A DNA stretch of 64,000 nucleotides, taken from NCBI GenBank assembly GCA_002021875.1, contig CP018627.1, positions 2,728,001-2,792,000 on the forward strand, in the 5' to 3' direction. Made by a program: the position numbers and the translations under genes. Under the pieces are notes generated by a model that was not told the DNA's origin, did no database searches, and was given only the letters and a program-made list of their open reading frames with translations. This document shows, piece after piece, positions 24,891 to 34,110 of the stretch (the first letter of the stretch is position 1; every line of letters begins with the position of its first letter). This DNA comes from Streptomyces hygroscopicus. Lineage in GTDB: Bacteria; Actinomycetota; Actinomycetes; Streptomycetales; Streptomycetaceae.

Positions 24891-26819
24891 TCAGGACAGC
24901 CGGCGGCACAGCAGCGCGTCCGGGCTCCCGGAGCTGCCCACCCGCGTGGTGAAGGCGATCCCGGCGGCGTACTCGTCGGCCGCGCACTGGCCCTTGTAGG
25001 CGCCGTGCGCGAAGTCGCCCCCGGCGGCGTCGGCGGGCCGGTTGTCGGACCGGTCGAACCACACGGTGCGTCCCGTGGTGCCGAGCGGGGTGCGGGCCGG
25101 GGCGCACAGCGCGGCGGACACCCGGCCGCCGCGGCGGCTGTAGCCGATGAGGAAGTGGTCCGAGGGGCACTGGAACTTGGTGTAGCCGGAGGCCCAGTCG
25201 CCACCGGCGGGCACATACCGCTCGTCCGTGACGACCGTATGGGCGGTGCCGGGGGCGCGCGGGTCGTCGGCGCCGGTGTCGGTGCACAGTCCGCGCCCGG
25301 CGGTGTGGCCGAGGCCGATCAGCCGCAACCCGTCGGGGCAGGCGGCCTTGTAGGCGCCCGGATCCCAGTCGCCGTGGGTCCGCTCGATCAGCGACTGCAC
25401 CTGGTCGCCGTGGTCGGTGGCGAGCATGCGCCAGGCGGGGACGGGGTCGACGGGCCCGGTGTGCTCGGGCGCGGTCATCAGCCGCTGCCAGGGCGTGGCG
25501 CGCCAGTCGCCCTGGTCGAGGATTCCGGTGCGGTGGCCCGCGGAGTCGTAGCGCAGCAGCGCCCAGTCGTCGCTGCCCTCCCAGCCCACCAGTGGCCAGT
25601 AGGCGAAGTCGGCGTCGTGGTCGGCGAAGTAGTCGGTGAGGTTGGTGAACCACGCGCGCGGGGCGGTGCCGGTCTCGGCCGAGCCGATGCCGAACTCGCT
25701 GATCCACACGGGTGCGGTGTAGTGCCGCCCGGTGTCCTCGGCGACGAAGAACGCCTGGTCGGTGAGGACTTTGCGGAGCTCGTCGCGGCTGAGGTCCTGG
25801 TACCGGGGGTCGTGGGTCTCGCCGACGCCGGTGGCGCCGCTGTGGCGGGGGCCGGTGTAGCCGTAGAAGTGCGCGGAGTAGACCAGCTTGTGGGCGTTCA
25901 CGAGGGTGTGCGAGAGGGTGCGCGCGGGCGCCAGGGTGGGCCGTTCGTGGGGCAGCCCGTCGACCGGTATCCCCGTCCAGTTGATGCCCTCGATGACGAT
26001 GAGGAGGTCGGGGTTGCCGTCGGTGAGGATGCGGTCGGCGGCTTGTTGCGCGGCGGCGTACCAGTCGTGCGTGTCGCCGAGCCCCCAGTTGGGGTCGTCC
26101 AGGATGTCGCGGCGCACCTCGTTGTAGAGGTCGGCGCCCACGACGCGTGGCTCATCGGCGTAGCGGCGGGCCATGAAGACCCAGTCGGCTATCCAGCGCT
26201 CGGTGGTCTGGCCGCTGTTCCACCGCTCGTTGCCGTCGACTCCGCAGCACCACCGGGTGGTGTTGGTGTGGTTGTTGAGGATGACGGCGAACCCGTCGCG
26301 GCCGAGGGCGGACACCACGGCGTCGAAGATCTGCAGCGGTGTCTTCCCGCGCAGTTGCGGGTTGGCGGCCACGGCACCGTCCGGCACGGTCGCGGCGGCG
26401 TGGATCATCTCGTTGGAGAACGGCAGCCGGATGCTGTTGATGCCGAGCCGGTGGAAGTCGGCGAGCAGCGTCGGCAGGGGGACCCGGTCCAGGCCGAGGG
26501 GTATGCCGTGGGAGTTCTGGCCGGCGTGGTGGTTGGCGGGGTCGTCAACGCTGCCGCTGCCCGTCCACGACCCCTGCGCACCGTCCCAGTTGGCCGACTT
26601 GAGCCGGAAACGGTCGCCCTTGGCGTCGACGATGTACCGGCCGCGGGTGGACAGCGGCGGCTGCCAGGTGTCGGCTGCGGGAGTGGCGGCCGGGGCGGTG
26701 GCGGGGGTGGCAGGCTCGGCGGGCTGTTGCGCGGCGGCGACCGGCCCCGGCGCCGCCGCCAGCAGCGCGAGGATCGCCGCGAGTCCCGTCAGATACCCGA
26801 GTGATCTCCTGATCGGCAT
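24891..26819 (-). CDS. Secreted glycoside hydrolase family 5 enzyme with C-terminal Cys-paired repeats
   Basis: A 642-aa exported hydrolase. Signal peptide residues 1-30 are followed by a Pro/Ala linker. The GH5 catalytic barrel spans about 50-440: acid/base Glu234 in DLYNEVRRD, nucleophile Glu375 in VWISEFG, and an HFYGY strand. The C-terminus has three repeats of about 50-60 residues with the pattern GDW-x-GAYKxxCP...LC, starting near residue 455, 505 and 565, resembling a carbohydrate-binding or beta-trefoil-like module. It should cleave beta-1,4-glucan or related polymers outside the cell. The ATG at 26819 follows GGGGAAGG. It is the last gene of the saccharide locus, 128 bp after GH3. 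Confidence 0.9.
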   Translation of the reverse strand: MPIRRSLGYLTGLAAILALLAAAPGPVAAAQQPAEPATPATAPAATPAADTWQPPLSTRGRYIVDAKGDRFRLKSANWDGAQGSWTGSGSVDDPANHHAGQNSHGIPLGLDRVPLPTLLADFHRLGINSIRLPFSNEMIHAAATVPDGAVAANPQLRGKTPLQIFDAVVSALGRDGFAVILNNHTNTTRWCCGVDGNERWNSGQTTERWIADWVFMARRYADEPRVVGADLYNEVRRDILDDPNWGLGDTHDWYAAAQQAADRILTDGNPDLLIVIEGINWTGIPVDGLPHERPTLAPARTLSHTLVNAHKLVYSAHFYGYTGPRHSGATGVGETHDPRYQDLSRDELRKVLTDQAFFVAEDTGRHYTAPVWISEFGIGSAETGTAPRAWFTNLTDYFADHDADFAYWPLVGWEGSDDWALLRYDSAGHRTGILDQGDWRATPWQRLMTAPEHTGPVDPVPAWRMLATDHGDQVQSLIERTHGDWDPGAYKAACPDGLRLIGLGHTAGRGLCTDTGADDPRAPGTAHTVVTDERYVPAGGDWASGYTKFQCPSDHFLIGYSRRGGRVSAALCAPARTPLGTTGRTVWFDRSDNRPADAAGGDFAHGAYKGQCAADEYAAGIAFTTRVGSSGSPDALLCRRLS

Positions 26820-26946
26820 GCGGCCTTCCCCTGGGTCAGCGGCCGGGCGGTCCCTGCCGGGCAGGTGACTGTAGGACGGCCCGCTCGAAGTGTCGAGTAC
26901 GCCCACACCCGCCGGGCCCTGCCGGGCCGCCGCCGACCGGCCCGGA

Positions 26947-29241
26947 TCAGCCGATCACCAGCCGCGCCCCCTGCGTCTCGGCGGAGGACGGACCGGTCTC
27001 CAGCATCAGTTCTCCGGGTTCGACGGCGAGACCGAGGTCCCGGGTGACGGAGGCGAGGGTGTCGGCGTCGATCGCGAACACGGCGTCGGCCTCCTCCCCC
27101 GGCCGCAGGTCGAGACGGGCGAAGCCGCGCAGCTCGCGGACGCGGGGCCAGGAGGAGCCGCCCGACAGCCGCCGCAGATAGAGCTGGACCGTCTCGCGCA
27201 CCGGCCGCTCGCCGGTGTTGCGCACGGTGACCCGGCAGATGAGGGTCGGATCGTCCGGCGTGACGCGGGCGCGGGAGAGCCGTGGCGGCTCGTAGGCGAC
27301 CGTGGTGTACGACAGGCCGTGGCCGAAGGCGTATCGGGCGGTGGCGGGCTGGTCCACATAGCCGCGGTAGCCATGGTCCTTGGCGTTGTAGAACACCGGA
27401 AGCTGCGCGGCCGACCGGGGAATCGACACCGGCAGCCGCCCCTCGGGCCCGACCGCGCCGAACAGCACATCGGCCACGGCCCGTCCGCCCCACGGGCCCG
27501 GGTACCAGGCGCTGAGCACCGCCCCGGCCGTGCCGGAGAAGTCGGGCAGGGCGTGCGGACGGCCCTGGACGAGGACCACGACGACCGGCACGCCCGTGGC
27601 CGCCACCGCGTCCAGGAGCGCCAACTGCCCGTCGGGCAGGCGCAGCTCGGCCAGGTCGACGCCTTCGCCACTCGTCATACCGCCAGGGTCGGCGGAGGTC
27701 ACGACGGCAGCGCCATTGGTGTCGAAGGAGGTGTCCCCCGAGCGCGCGCTGGACCCGCCCAGGACGAGGACCGCGATGTCCGCCGCTGCCGCCAGCGCGA
27801 CCGCCTCGGGGACACCGGAGAGGTCGCCGCCGACCAGATCGCACCCCGGCGCATAGCTGACCTCGGTGTCCGGCGGGGCGGCCGACCGGATGCCGTCCAG
27901 GACCGTGACATGGTGGGAGCCGGGGCGCTGTGGCGCGGTGTAGTCGCCGATCTGCTGGGCGATGGAGTCGGCGTTCGGGCCGAGGACGGCGATCCGGCGG
28001 GTGGATGGCGCCAGCGGCAGGATTCCCCCGTCGTGGGCGAGCAGTGTGATGGACGCGCGGGCGATGCGTTCGCTCAACTCGCCTGGATCGGGGCGCTGTT
28101 CGGCAGCGGGTGTATGCGGCTCGGTTCGCTGTTCACCGGTATGCGCAGAGGGCTGTTCGAAGAGGCCCAGGCGGAACTTCAGCGTGAGGACCCGGGCCAC
28201 GGCGGTGTCCAGGGTCCGCTCCGCGACGAGCCCCTGGGCGACCGCCTCGGCCAGCCGCGGAAAGCAGGCGTCCCAGAGACTCAGATCGCATCCGGCGTTC
28301 AGGGCGAGGGCGCCCGCGGCCACCGGGTCGCCCGTGAGCCGGACCAGCCGGTCGACGGCGGCGCCGTCCGCCATCACGATGCCGTCGAACTCCAGCCGCT
28401 CCCGCAGGAGTTCGGTCAGCAGCGGGCGGCTGGCGACACAGGGCAGGCCGTCGAATTCGTTGTAGGCCGCCATCACCCCGGCGGCCCCGGCGCGGATCCC
28501 GGCCCGGGCCGCCGCCAGATGGATCTCGTGCACTTCGCGGGCGCCCAGTTCGGTGGCCGCGCTGTTGCGTCCGCCGACCGTGGCCCCCTGTCCGGCGAAG
28601 TGTTTGAGCACGACGGCCACGTCGGCGGTGCGCATGCCGCGCACCAGCGCCTCGGTGAGCCGCGCCGCCAGGTACGGGTCCTCGCCGAAGCACTCCTCCG
28701 CGCGGCCCCAGCGCGGGTCGCGGACCAGGTCGAGGGCGGAGACGAGCGCCACATGGCCGCCCCGCGCCCGCACCTCCGCGCCGACGGCTGCTGCCGCCGC
28801 CTCGTAGAGCCCGGGGTCCCAGGTGGCGCCGACGGCGAGGTTGACCGGCAACACGGTGCCGTCCAGGGCCTGGTGGCCGTGGGGAACCTCCTCGACGAAC
28901 AGCACCGGTATGCCCAGCCGGGTGTTCTCCACGACGTGCCGCTGCACGGAGCCCGCGACCCGCGCCCCGTCCGCCGCCGTGATGCCATCGGCGAAGCCGA
29001 CGCCGGACCACGCGTCGGCCCGCTGCAGCCCGTACAGGGCGCCCATCCCGCCGTACGCGGCGACCTCGGCGCGGAAGGCGTCGGTGAGCCGGTGGCCGTG
29101 GCCGTCCCGCTCGTAGGCGTGCCAGCCGTACATGCGCTGGTTGACCTGGCCGACCTTCTCGGTGAGCGTCATGCGCCCCAGCAGGTCGCGGACCCGCTCG
29201 GCCACGGGCGCGGCCGGGTCGCGGTAGAGGTGGCCGGTCAC
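26947..29241 (-). CDS. Glycoside hydrolase family 3 beta-glycosidase
   Basis: A 764-aa cytoplasmic GH3 enzyme (no signal peptide). The N-terminal barrel holds VLKHFAGQG and the nucleophile region EFDGIVMADGAAVDRL, with Asp292 as the predicted nucleophile. The second alpha/beta domain begins around 370-400, and a fibronectin-III-like C-terminus ends the protein. Family members remove terminal glucose, xylose or similar sugars from beta-linked oligosaccharides. GTG 29241 overlaps the preceding gene's stop (GTGA), so translation is coupled to the GH-A hydrolase. It likely degrades oligosaccharides imported by the ABC system upstream. Confidence 0.94.
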   Translation of the reverse strand: MTGHLYRDPAAPVAERVRDLLGRMTLTEKVGQVNQRMYGWHAYERDGHGHRLTDAFRAEVAAYGGMGALYGLQRADAWSGVGFADGITAADGARVAGSVQRHVVENTRLGIPVLFVEEVPHGHQALDGTVLPVNLAVGATWDPGLYEAAAAAVGAEVRARGGHVALVSALDLVRDPRWGRAEECFGEDPYLAARLTEALVRGMRTADVAVVLKHFAGQGATVGGRNSAATELGAREVHEIHLAAARAGIRAGAAGVMAAYNEFDGLPCVASRPLLTELLRERLEFDGIVMADGAAVDRLVRLTGDPVAAGALALNAGCDLSLWDACFPRLAEAVAQGLVAERTLDTAVARVLTLKFRLGLFEQPSAHTGEQRTEPHTPAAEQRPDPGELSERIARASITLLAHDGGILPLAPSTRRIAVLGPNADSIAQQIGDYTAPQRPGSHHVTVLDGIRSAAPPDTEVSYAPGCDLVGGDLSGVPEAVALAAAADIAVLVLGGSSARSGDTSFDTNGAAVVTSADPGGMTSGEGVDLAELRLPDGQLALLDAVAATGVPVVVVLVQGRPHALPDFSGTAGAVLSAWYPGPWGGRAVADVLFGAVGPEGRLPVSIPRSAAQLPVFYNAKDHGYRGYVDQPATARYAFGHGLSYTTVAYEPPRLSRARVTPDDPTLICRVTVRNTGERPVRETVQLYLRRLSGGSSWPRVRELRGFARLDLRPGEEADAVFAIDADTLASVTRDLGLAVEPGELMLETGPSSAETQGARLVIG

Positions 29242-31172
29242 CGCAGCTCCAGGACGCGCACCCCGTACGGGCCGAGCGACACCTCCGCGACCGGTGCGCC
29301 GGAGGCGAGGTCGCGCAGGGTGCCGTCGGCGACGGGGCGGACGGTGAGCTCGTCGGGGCTCTGGCTGACCAGCCATACGAAGCGGCGCCCGTCGTCATGG
29401 ACGAGCAGGTCGGCGCCGGCATGGGGGCTGTCGACCGTCACCGGGCGGCGGGCCCCGGCGATGTCGGCGAGCGCCGCGTACAGCCGGTGGGTTTCCTCGG
29501 GGTTGGCACGCGCGGTGCGGGCGGCCATGTGCTCCAGGGGGTAGGTGGCCAGGACGGTGCGTCCGCGCCCGGTGTCGCGCACCAGGAGGGCGGGCCGCCC
29601 GTGGGCGTCGACGGCCACCACCCGGGCGTCCCGCGGCACGACCGGCAGATACGCCCGGCTGTCCTCGTTGCCCGCGACGGGGAAGCGCAGCGAGGTCCCG
29701 GCCGTCAGCCCGCCGAAGTCCTCGGTGAACGTCATCTCCAGGACATCGTCCTCGATGGGCTCGGCGACACCGTAGGAGAGCTGCAGCTCGACGCCGAACA
29801 GCCCGTCCAGGTCGTCGAACCACGGGCCGCGGGTCCCGGGGTATTCGCCGGAGCAGAACGAGAGGTAGACCGTGGCGCCCGCGCGGGCGCGGCGTTCGAG
29901 CTCACGCCGGGTGCGCGTGGTGAGCTGGCGGGTGGCCGGCAGCAGGTACAGGGCCGCGTCGCCGGGCAGTCCGTCGGCCTCCCGGGTGAAGCCCACCGGC
30001 AGGTCGGCGGCGCGGGTGGCGACATAGCTCTGGTGCAGGGAGGTGAAGATCAGCGGGCGGTCGGCGGGCCTGCTGTAGGGGTAGCCGCGCTCCAGGAAGG
30101 CGGGCACGACCAGCGCCGCGTCCGCGTCGGCGCGTCGGCAGTGTGCGAAGTCCACGTCCCTCAACACCTCGGCGAATGCGGCGAGTTCGAGCAGCGGGGC
30201 CTTGGGGGCACCGGTGCTGTCGGTGATGCCGAAGTGCATCTCGAAGGGGTGGTGGTCGTACGGCGAGCGGTCCCACAGGTCGTCGTAGTCGGTGTTGTTC
30301 CAGGCGATCCAGCCCGTGGCCCCGCCGAGCAGGGAGTTGTGCAGGGTCTGCCGGTAGTAGACCGCCGCGTTCCGGTCGGACACGGTGTCCGTGGAGAGGC
30401 CGAACTCCTCCAGGACGACGGGCTGTCCGGTGACCGACGCCAGTTCGCACTCGAAGGCGGCGCGCAGGTGCTGACGGGGCCGGTCGGTGTCCGAGCGGTA
30501 CACATGCGGGCCCACGAAGTCCACGTACTCGGCGGTATCGCGCAGCGAGAAGCCGTTGTCGCGGCCGGTGACCTCGATGCCCCACGCGCCGTCGCCGAGC
30601 GAGACCGGCTGGGTTCCCCCGGCCGCCCGTACGGCGTTGCACATGGCCTGCGCCCAGGCCGTCACCACATCGGAGGAGGGCGGATCCACCTGGTAGATCC
30701 GGCCGTAGCCGGGCATCTCGTTGGTGATGAGCCAGCCCGTGACCGCCGGGTGGTCCTTGAAGCGGCGGGTCATCTGGGACACGAACCACGCCTGGCGGCC
30801 GACCATCCACACGTCCTCGTAGAGGTCGCGGCCCCCGCGCCAGGCGGGGTCCCAGTTCTCGCCCGACATGTGTCCGACGATGAAGGTGGGCACCGTCCCC
30901 ATGCCGGTCTCGGTGTGGGCGTCGAGGAAGTCGCGGAAGCGTTCGCACAGCGTCTCGTCGACGCGGTCGGGCTGCGGATGGAAGTCGGGCCAGTAGAAGA
31001 ACGACCGGGTCATCGTCAGGCCGTGCTCGCGCAGCACCCGCAGTTCCGCGCGGACCGTCTCCGGGTCGTAGTCGCGCCACATCAGGGGCCCGCCGGTGCG
31101 GGACCAGAAGTTGGCGCCGAGCCAGGGCAGGACGGCGGGGTTGTGGATGAGCTGGGCGCTGTGGCGTCGCAT
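29238..31172 (-). CDS. Clan GH-A glycoside hydrolase (GH5-like beta-mannosidase/galactosidase)
   Basis: A 644-aa cytoplasmic enzyme. Residues about 10-330 form a TIM barrel with acid/base Glu152 in WLITNEMPGYG and nucleophile Glu255/256 in VVLEEFG. A second domain (about 340-560) resembles the glutamine-amidotransferase-like domain of beta-galactosidases, and a small beta domain closes the chain. The substrate could be a beta-mannoside, beta-galactoside or beta-glucoside; I cannot decide. The ATG at 31172 has GAGAAGGA upstream. It follows the LacI gene (63-nt gap) and is coupled to GH3. Confidence 0.85.
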   Translation of the reverse strand: MRRHSAQLIHNPAVLPWLGANFWSRTGGPLMWRDYDPETVRAELRVLREHGLTMTRSFFYWPDFHPQPDRVDETLCERFRDFLDAHTETGMGTVPTFIVGHMSGENWDPAWRGGRDLYEDVWMVGRQAWFVSQMTRRFKDHPAVTGWLITNEMPGYGRIYQVDPPSSDVVTAWAQAMCNAVRAAGGTQPVSLGDGAWGIEVTGRDNGFSLRDTAEYVDFVGPHVYRSDTDRPRQHLRAAFECELASVTGQPVVLEEFGLSTDTVSDRNAAVYYRQTLHNSLLGGATGWIAWNNTDYDDLWDRSPYDHHPFEMHFGITDSTGAPKAPLLELAAFAEVLRDVDFAHCRRADADAALVVPAFLERGYPYSRPADRPLIFTSLHQSYVATRAADLPVGFTREADGLPGDAALYLLPATRQLTTRTRRELERRARAGATVYLSFCSGEYPGTRGPWFDDLDGLFGVELQLSYGVAEPIEDDVLEMTFTEDFGGLTAGTSLRFPVAGNEDSRAYLPVVPRDARVVAVDAHGRPALLVRDTGRGRTVLATYPLEHMAARTARANPEETHRLYAALADIAGARRPVTVDSPHAGADLLVHDDGRRFVWLVSQSPDELTVRPVADGTLRDLASGAPVAEVSLGPYGVRVLELR

Positions 31173-31234
31173 GGTCCTTCTCGGGTGTCGGTGGTACGGG
31201 TGGGGGGTGCCCGGAGCGGGGCCGGGGTCGGGCG

Positions 31235-32278
31235 TCAGCCGGGGGCGGGTCCGGTGGACTCGCGGACGACCAGCCGCGGCCGGTCGTCGAGCACCGTCTC
31301 CTCGACGTCCTCGCCGCAGCGCGCGAGGAGCAGCCGGGCGGCGGCCGCGCCGACCCGCCGCACCTGCTGGTCGACCGTGGTGAGCCGGGGGTGCAGCCAG
31401 CGGCCGAGCGTCAGGTTGTCGTAGCCGACGACGGACAGATCGTCGGGGACGCGCAGCCCGCCGCGCTGGGCGGCGCCGATGCCGCACATGGCCATGGAGT
31501 CGTTGGCGTAGACGATCGCCGTGGCCCGGTCGGCGGGCTCCAGCAGGGCCTGGGTGGCGGCGACGGCGGACACTTCGGTGAAATCGGTGTGCAGGACCGC
31601 GTAGGGCCGCAAGCCCGCTTGCCGGAGGGCCGTCTCGAAGACACCGCCGCGCAGCCGGGTGTGCCGCAGGTCGGCGGGGCCCGCCACATAGGCGATGCGC
31701 CGGTGTCCGAGCCCGAGCAGATGGCGGACGACCTCCTCGACGGCGGCGTCCTGGTGGCCGAGGCCGACGCGCGGCACGGCGGCGGCGCGGTCGGGAGGAC
31801 CGAGCAGCACGGCGGGCAGGCCGAGGCGGGACAGCAGGGCGGGGCGCGGATCGTCGGCGCGGGCGTCGGTCAGGACGGCCCCGTCGACGCGGCCCTCGGC
31901 CGCCAGCCGCTTGTAGAGGGCGTTCTCCTCCTGCGCGCCCGCGACCAGGTGCAGCAGCAGACCGTAGCCGCGGGGCGCCAGTTCGCCCTCGATGCCGGTG
32001 ATCAGCTCGCTGAAGTGCGGGTCCGCGCCGAGCACATCGGTGGGGCGCCTGACGACGAGGGCGAGGGTGCGGGTGCGGGCGCTGCGCAGGGCGGCGGCGG
32101 ACGCGCTCGGCGACCAGCCGAGCTCCATCGCGGTGTCCAGGATGCGCGCCCGGGTCGCCTCCGACAGCCGGCCCTTGTCGTTGAACGCCTGGGACACGGC
32201 CGCGGTCGACACCCCGGCGGCGGCGGCCACCTGCTTGATGGTGGGGCGCCGGCCCTGCTTCACGGTGGGTGTGCTCAC
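31235..32278 (-). CDS. LacI-family repressor of the saccharide locus
   Basis: A 347-aa LacI-type regulator. The helix-turn-helix TIKQVAAAAGVSTAAVSQAFN is at residues 13-33, followed by the hinge ASAAALRSARTRTLALV and a periplasmic-binding-like sugar-sensing domain. The GTG at 32278 overlaps the permease stop (GTGA), so it is translated within the transport operon. It probably represses the locus through the TTAAC-N5-GTTAA site in front of the binding-protein gene, released by an imported sugar. Embedding the repressor inside its own operon gives negative feedback. Confidence 0.93.
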   Translation of the reverse strand: MSTPTVKQGRRPTIKQVAAAAGVSTAAVSQAFNDKGRLSEATRARILDTAMELGWSPSASAAALRSARTRTLALVVRRPTDVLGADPHFSELITGIEGELAPRGYGLLLHLVAGAQEENALYKRLAAEGRVDGAVLTDARADDPRPALLSRLGLPAVLLGPPDRAAAVPRVGLGHQDAAVEEVVRHLLGLGHRRIAYVAGPADLRHTRLRGGVFETALRQAGLRPYAVLHTDFTEVSAVAATQALLEPADRATAIVYANDSMAMCGIGAAQRGGLRVPDDLSVVGYDNLTLGRWLHPRLTTVDQQVRRVGAAAARLLLARCGEDVEETVLDDRPRLVVRESTGPAPG

Positions 32279-33102
32279 GCCTTGACCGCCCCGTTGATGA
32301 GCGCCTGCTGCATGCGCTTCTGGAGCACCGTGTAGACGACCCATACGGGGACCAGGGTCAGTACGGTACCGGCGGTGAGGACGCCGTAGTCGGTGCCGGT
32401 GATGGCCTTCAGGGTGGGCAGGGCCACCTGCACGGTGCGCTGTTCTGGGTCGGGGCCGATGATGATCAGCGAGTACAGGTACTCGTTCCAGAAGGTGAGG
32501 AAGTTCAGCAGGAGCACGGTCGCGATGCCGGGCAGGCACATCGGTATGTAGATGTGCCGCAGCACCGTGTAGGTGGACGCCCCGTCCATCCGGGCGGCCT
32601 CCTCCATCTCCCTGGGAATGGTCCGCATGAACTGCACCAGGATCACCACCGACAGCGGCATCGCCGTCGCGGGCAGGAAGAAGACCATGAACAGCCGGGT
32701 GTGGAACAGCCCGGTGGCGGCCGCGAGCAGGAAGGTGGGGAAGAGCGCCGCGAACGTCGGGATGAGGAAACCCAGCGAGAAGATCTTCTCCATCGCCGAG
32801 GCGAGCCGGCTCGTCGAGCGGGCGAGCGCGAACGCCGCGGGCAGCGCCAGCAGCAGGGTCAGCGCCAGCGCGAGGACCGTCACCAGCGCCGAGTTGACGA
32901 CGGCCGTCCCCAGGTCGGCACTGTTGTAGGCGGTGCGGAAGTTGCCGAGGCCGAAGGACGAGGGGAGCGCGAAGGGGTGGGCGAAGATCTCCTCGTTGCT
33001 CTTGAACGCGGAGGCGAGGAAGTAGTAGAGCGGCACGATCAGCAGCACCGCGTAGGTCCACACCAGAAGGTGTGCGGGCAGCCAGCGTTTGCCGAGTTTC
33101 AT
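32275..33102 (-). CDS. Carbohydrate ABC permease, second subunit (MalG type)
   Basis: A 275-aa membrane protein with six transmembrane helices and the EAA loop MEEAARMDGASTYTVLRHIYIP, typical of MalG-type CUT1 permeases. ATG 33102 follows the other permease by 17 nt. The partner ATPase is not encoded here; Streptomyces CUT1 importers commonly share MsiK, an established feature of the genus. Confidence 0.94.
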   Translation of the reverse strand: MKLGKRWLPAHLLVWTYAVLLIVPLYYFLASAFKSNEEIFAHPFALPSSFGLGNFRTAYNSADLGTAVVNSALVTVLALALTLLLALPAAFALARSTSRLASAMEKIFSLGFLIPTFAALFPTFLLAAATGLFHTRLFMVFFLPATAMPLSVVILVQFMRTIPREMEEAARMDGASTYTVLRHIYIPMCLPGIATVLLLNFLTFWNEYLYSLIIIGPDPEQRTVQVALPTLKAITGTDYGVLTAGTVLTLVPVWVVYTVLQKRMQQALINGAVKA

Positions 33103-33119
33103 GGTGAGCCGCCTTCGGG

Positions 33120-34058
33120 TCAGTAGTTCTGGCGGAACGCGCGGCGGATGGTGAGCAGCCCGACGAGCCCGGCCAGGAAGAGGATGACGCCGACGGTCTG
33201 GCTGTAGCCCAGGTCGGCCGCGATGAACGCCTTCTGGTAGACGAGGAAGGACAGCGTCGTGGACGAGCTGCCGGGACCGCCCTGGGTGAGCAGCAGGACG
33301 TGCTGGGCCGAACCGAAGAGGGTCCACAGGAACTGCAGCATGGTGACGACGCCGACGTAGTCGCGGATCACGGGGAAGTGGATGCGCCACATGGTCCGCC
33401 AGTGCCCGGCCCCGTCGAGCTGCGCCGCCTCGCCGAGGTCGTCCGGGACGCTGTCGAGCCGGGCGGCGAACAGGACGGCGGTGAAGCCGATCCCGCTCCA
33501 CACGTCCAGGGCGATGAGACAGGCCAGGGCCGTCGACGGCGAGGCGAGCCAGGCGTCGGTGAGCGAACCGAGCCCCACCGACTGCAGCGCGCCGTTGGCC
33601 AGCCCGTCCGGGGACAGCGCCGCGTAGAACACCATCGCCTTGGCGGGGGTGGAGATCAGGCCGGGGATGAACAGCAGATAGCGGATGACGCGGTGCCCGG
33701 GCGGCTTCTGCGCCACGTAGTAGCCCAGCATGTAGGCGCACACGATCATGATCGGGAGCGCCACCGCCAACTGGACGGCGGTGTTGCGCACCGCGTCCCA
33801 GAACACGGGGTCGTCGAGGACCGTGCGGACGTTGCCGAGACCGGCGAAGGACACCGGCTGGAGCATGCCCGGCCAGTGCAGGGCGGCGATCACGAAGATG
33901 GCGATCACCGGGCCGATCATGAAGACCGCGTACCAGACCAGCGCCGGGACGGCGAGGATCGTGCCCCCCTGCCGGGGCATGCCGGTACGCCCCGTGGTGG
34001 CGGGCGGTGCGGGCTCACGGATCGCGGCCCCGCCCGGGGTCGACGTCAACGTCGTCAT
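33120..34058 (-). CDS. Carbohydrate ABC permease, first subunit (MalF type)
   Basis: A 312-aa membrane protein with six transmembrane helices, a poorly conserved cytoplasmic N-terminus, and the EAA loop LGEAAQLDGAGHWRTMWRIHFP. It pairs with the MalG-type subunit encoded next to form the translocation channel of a CUT1 importer. ATG 34058 has a GGGAGCCACCTC leader. The gap to the binding protein gene is 52 nt. Confidence 0.94.
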   Translation of the reverse strand: MTTLTSTPGGAAIREPAPPATTGRTGMPRQGGTILAVPALVWYAVFMIGPVIAIFVIAALHWPGMLQPVSFAGLGNVRTVLDDPVFWDAVRNTAVQLAVALPIMIVCAYMLGYYVAQKPPGHRVIRYLLFIPGLISTPAKAMVFYAALSPDGLANGALQSVGLGSLTDAWLASPSTALACLIALDVWSGIGFTAVLFAARLDSVPDDLGEAAQLDGAGHWRTMWRIHFPVIRDYVGVVTMLQFLWTLFGSAQHVLLLTQGGPGSSSTTLSFLVYQKAFIAADLGYSQTVGVILFLAGLVGLLTIRRAFRQNY

Positions 34059-34110
34059 GAGGTGGCTCCCGTGGAGTCGGGCTCGGGATAAGAGCGAACG
34101 GGCGGGCGGT

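Noticed and set aside
26890..29544. An 884-codon open frame on the plus strand
   Set aside because: It is antisense to the GH3 gene and lacks recognisable motifs.
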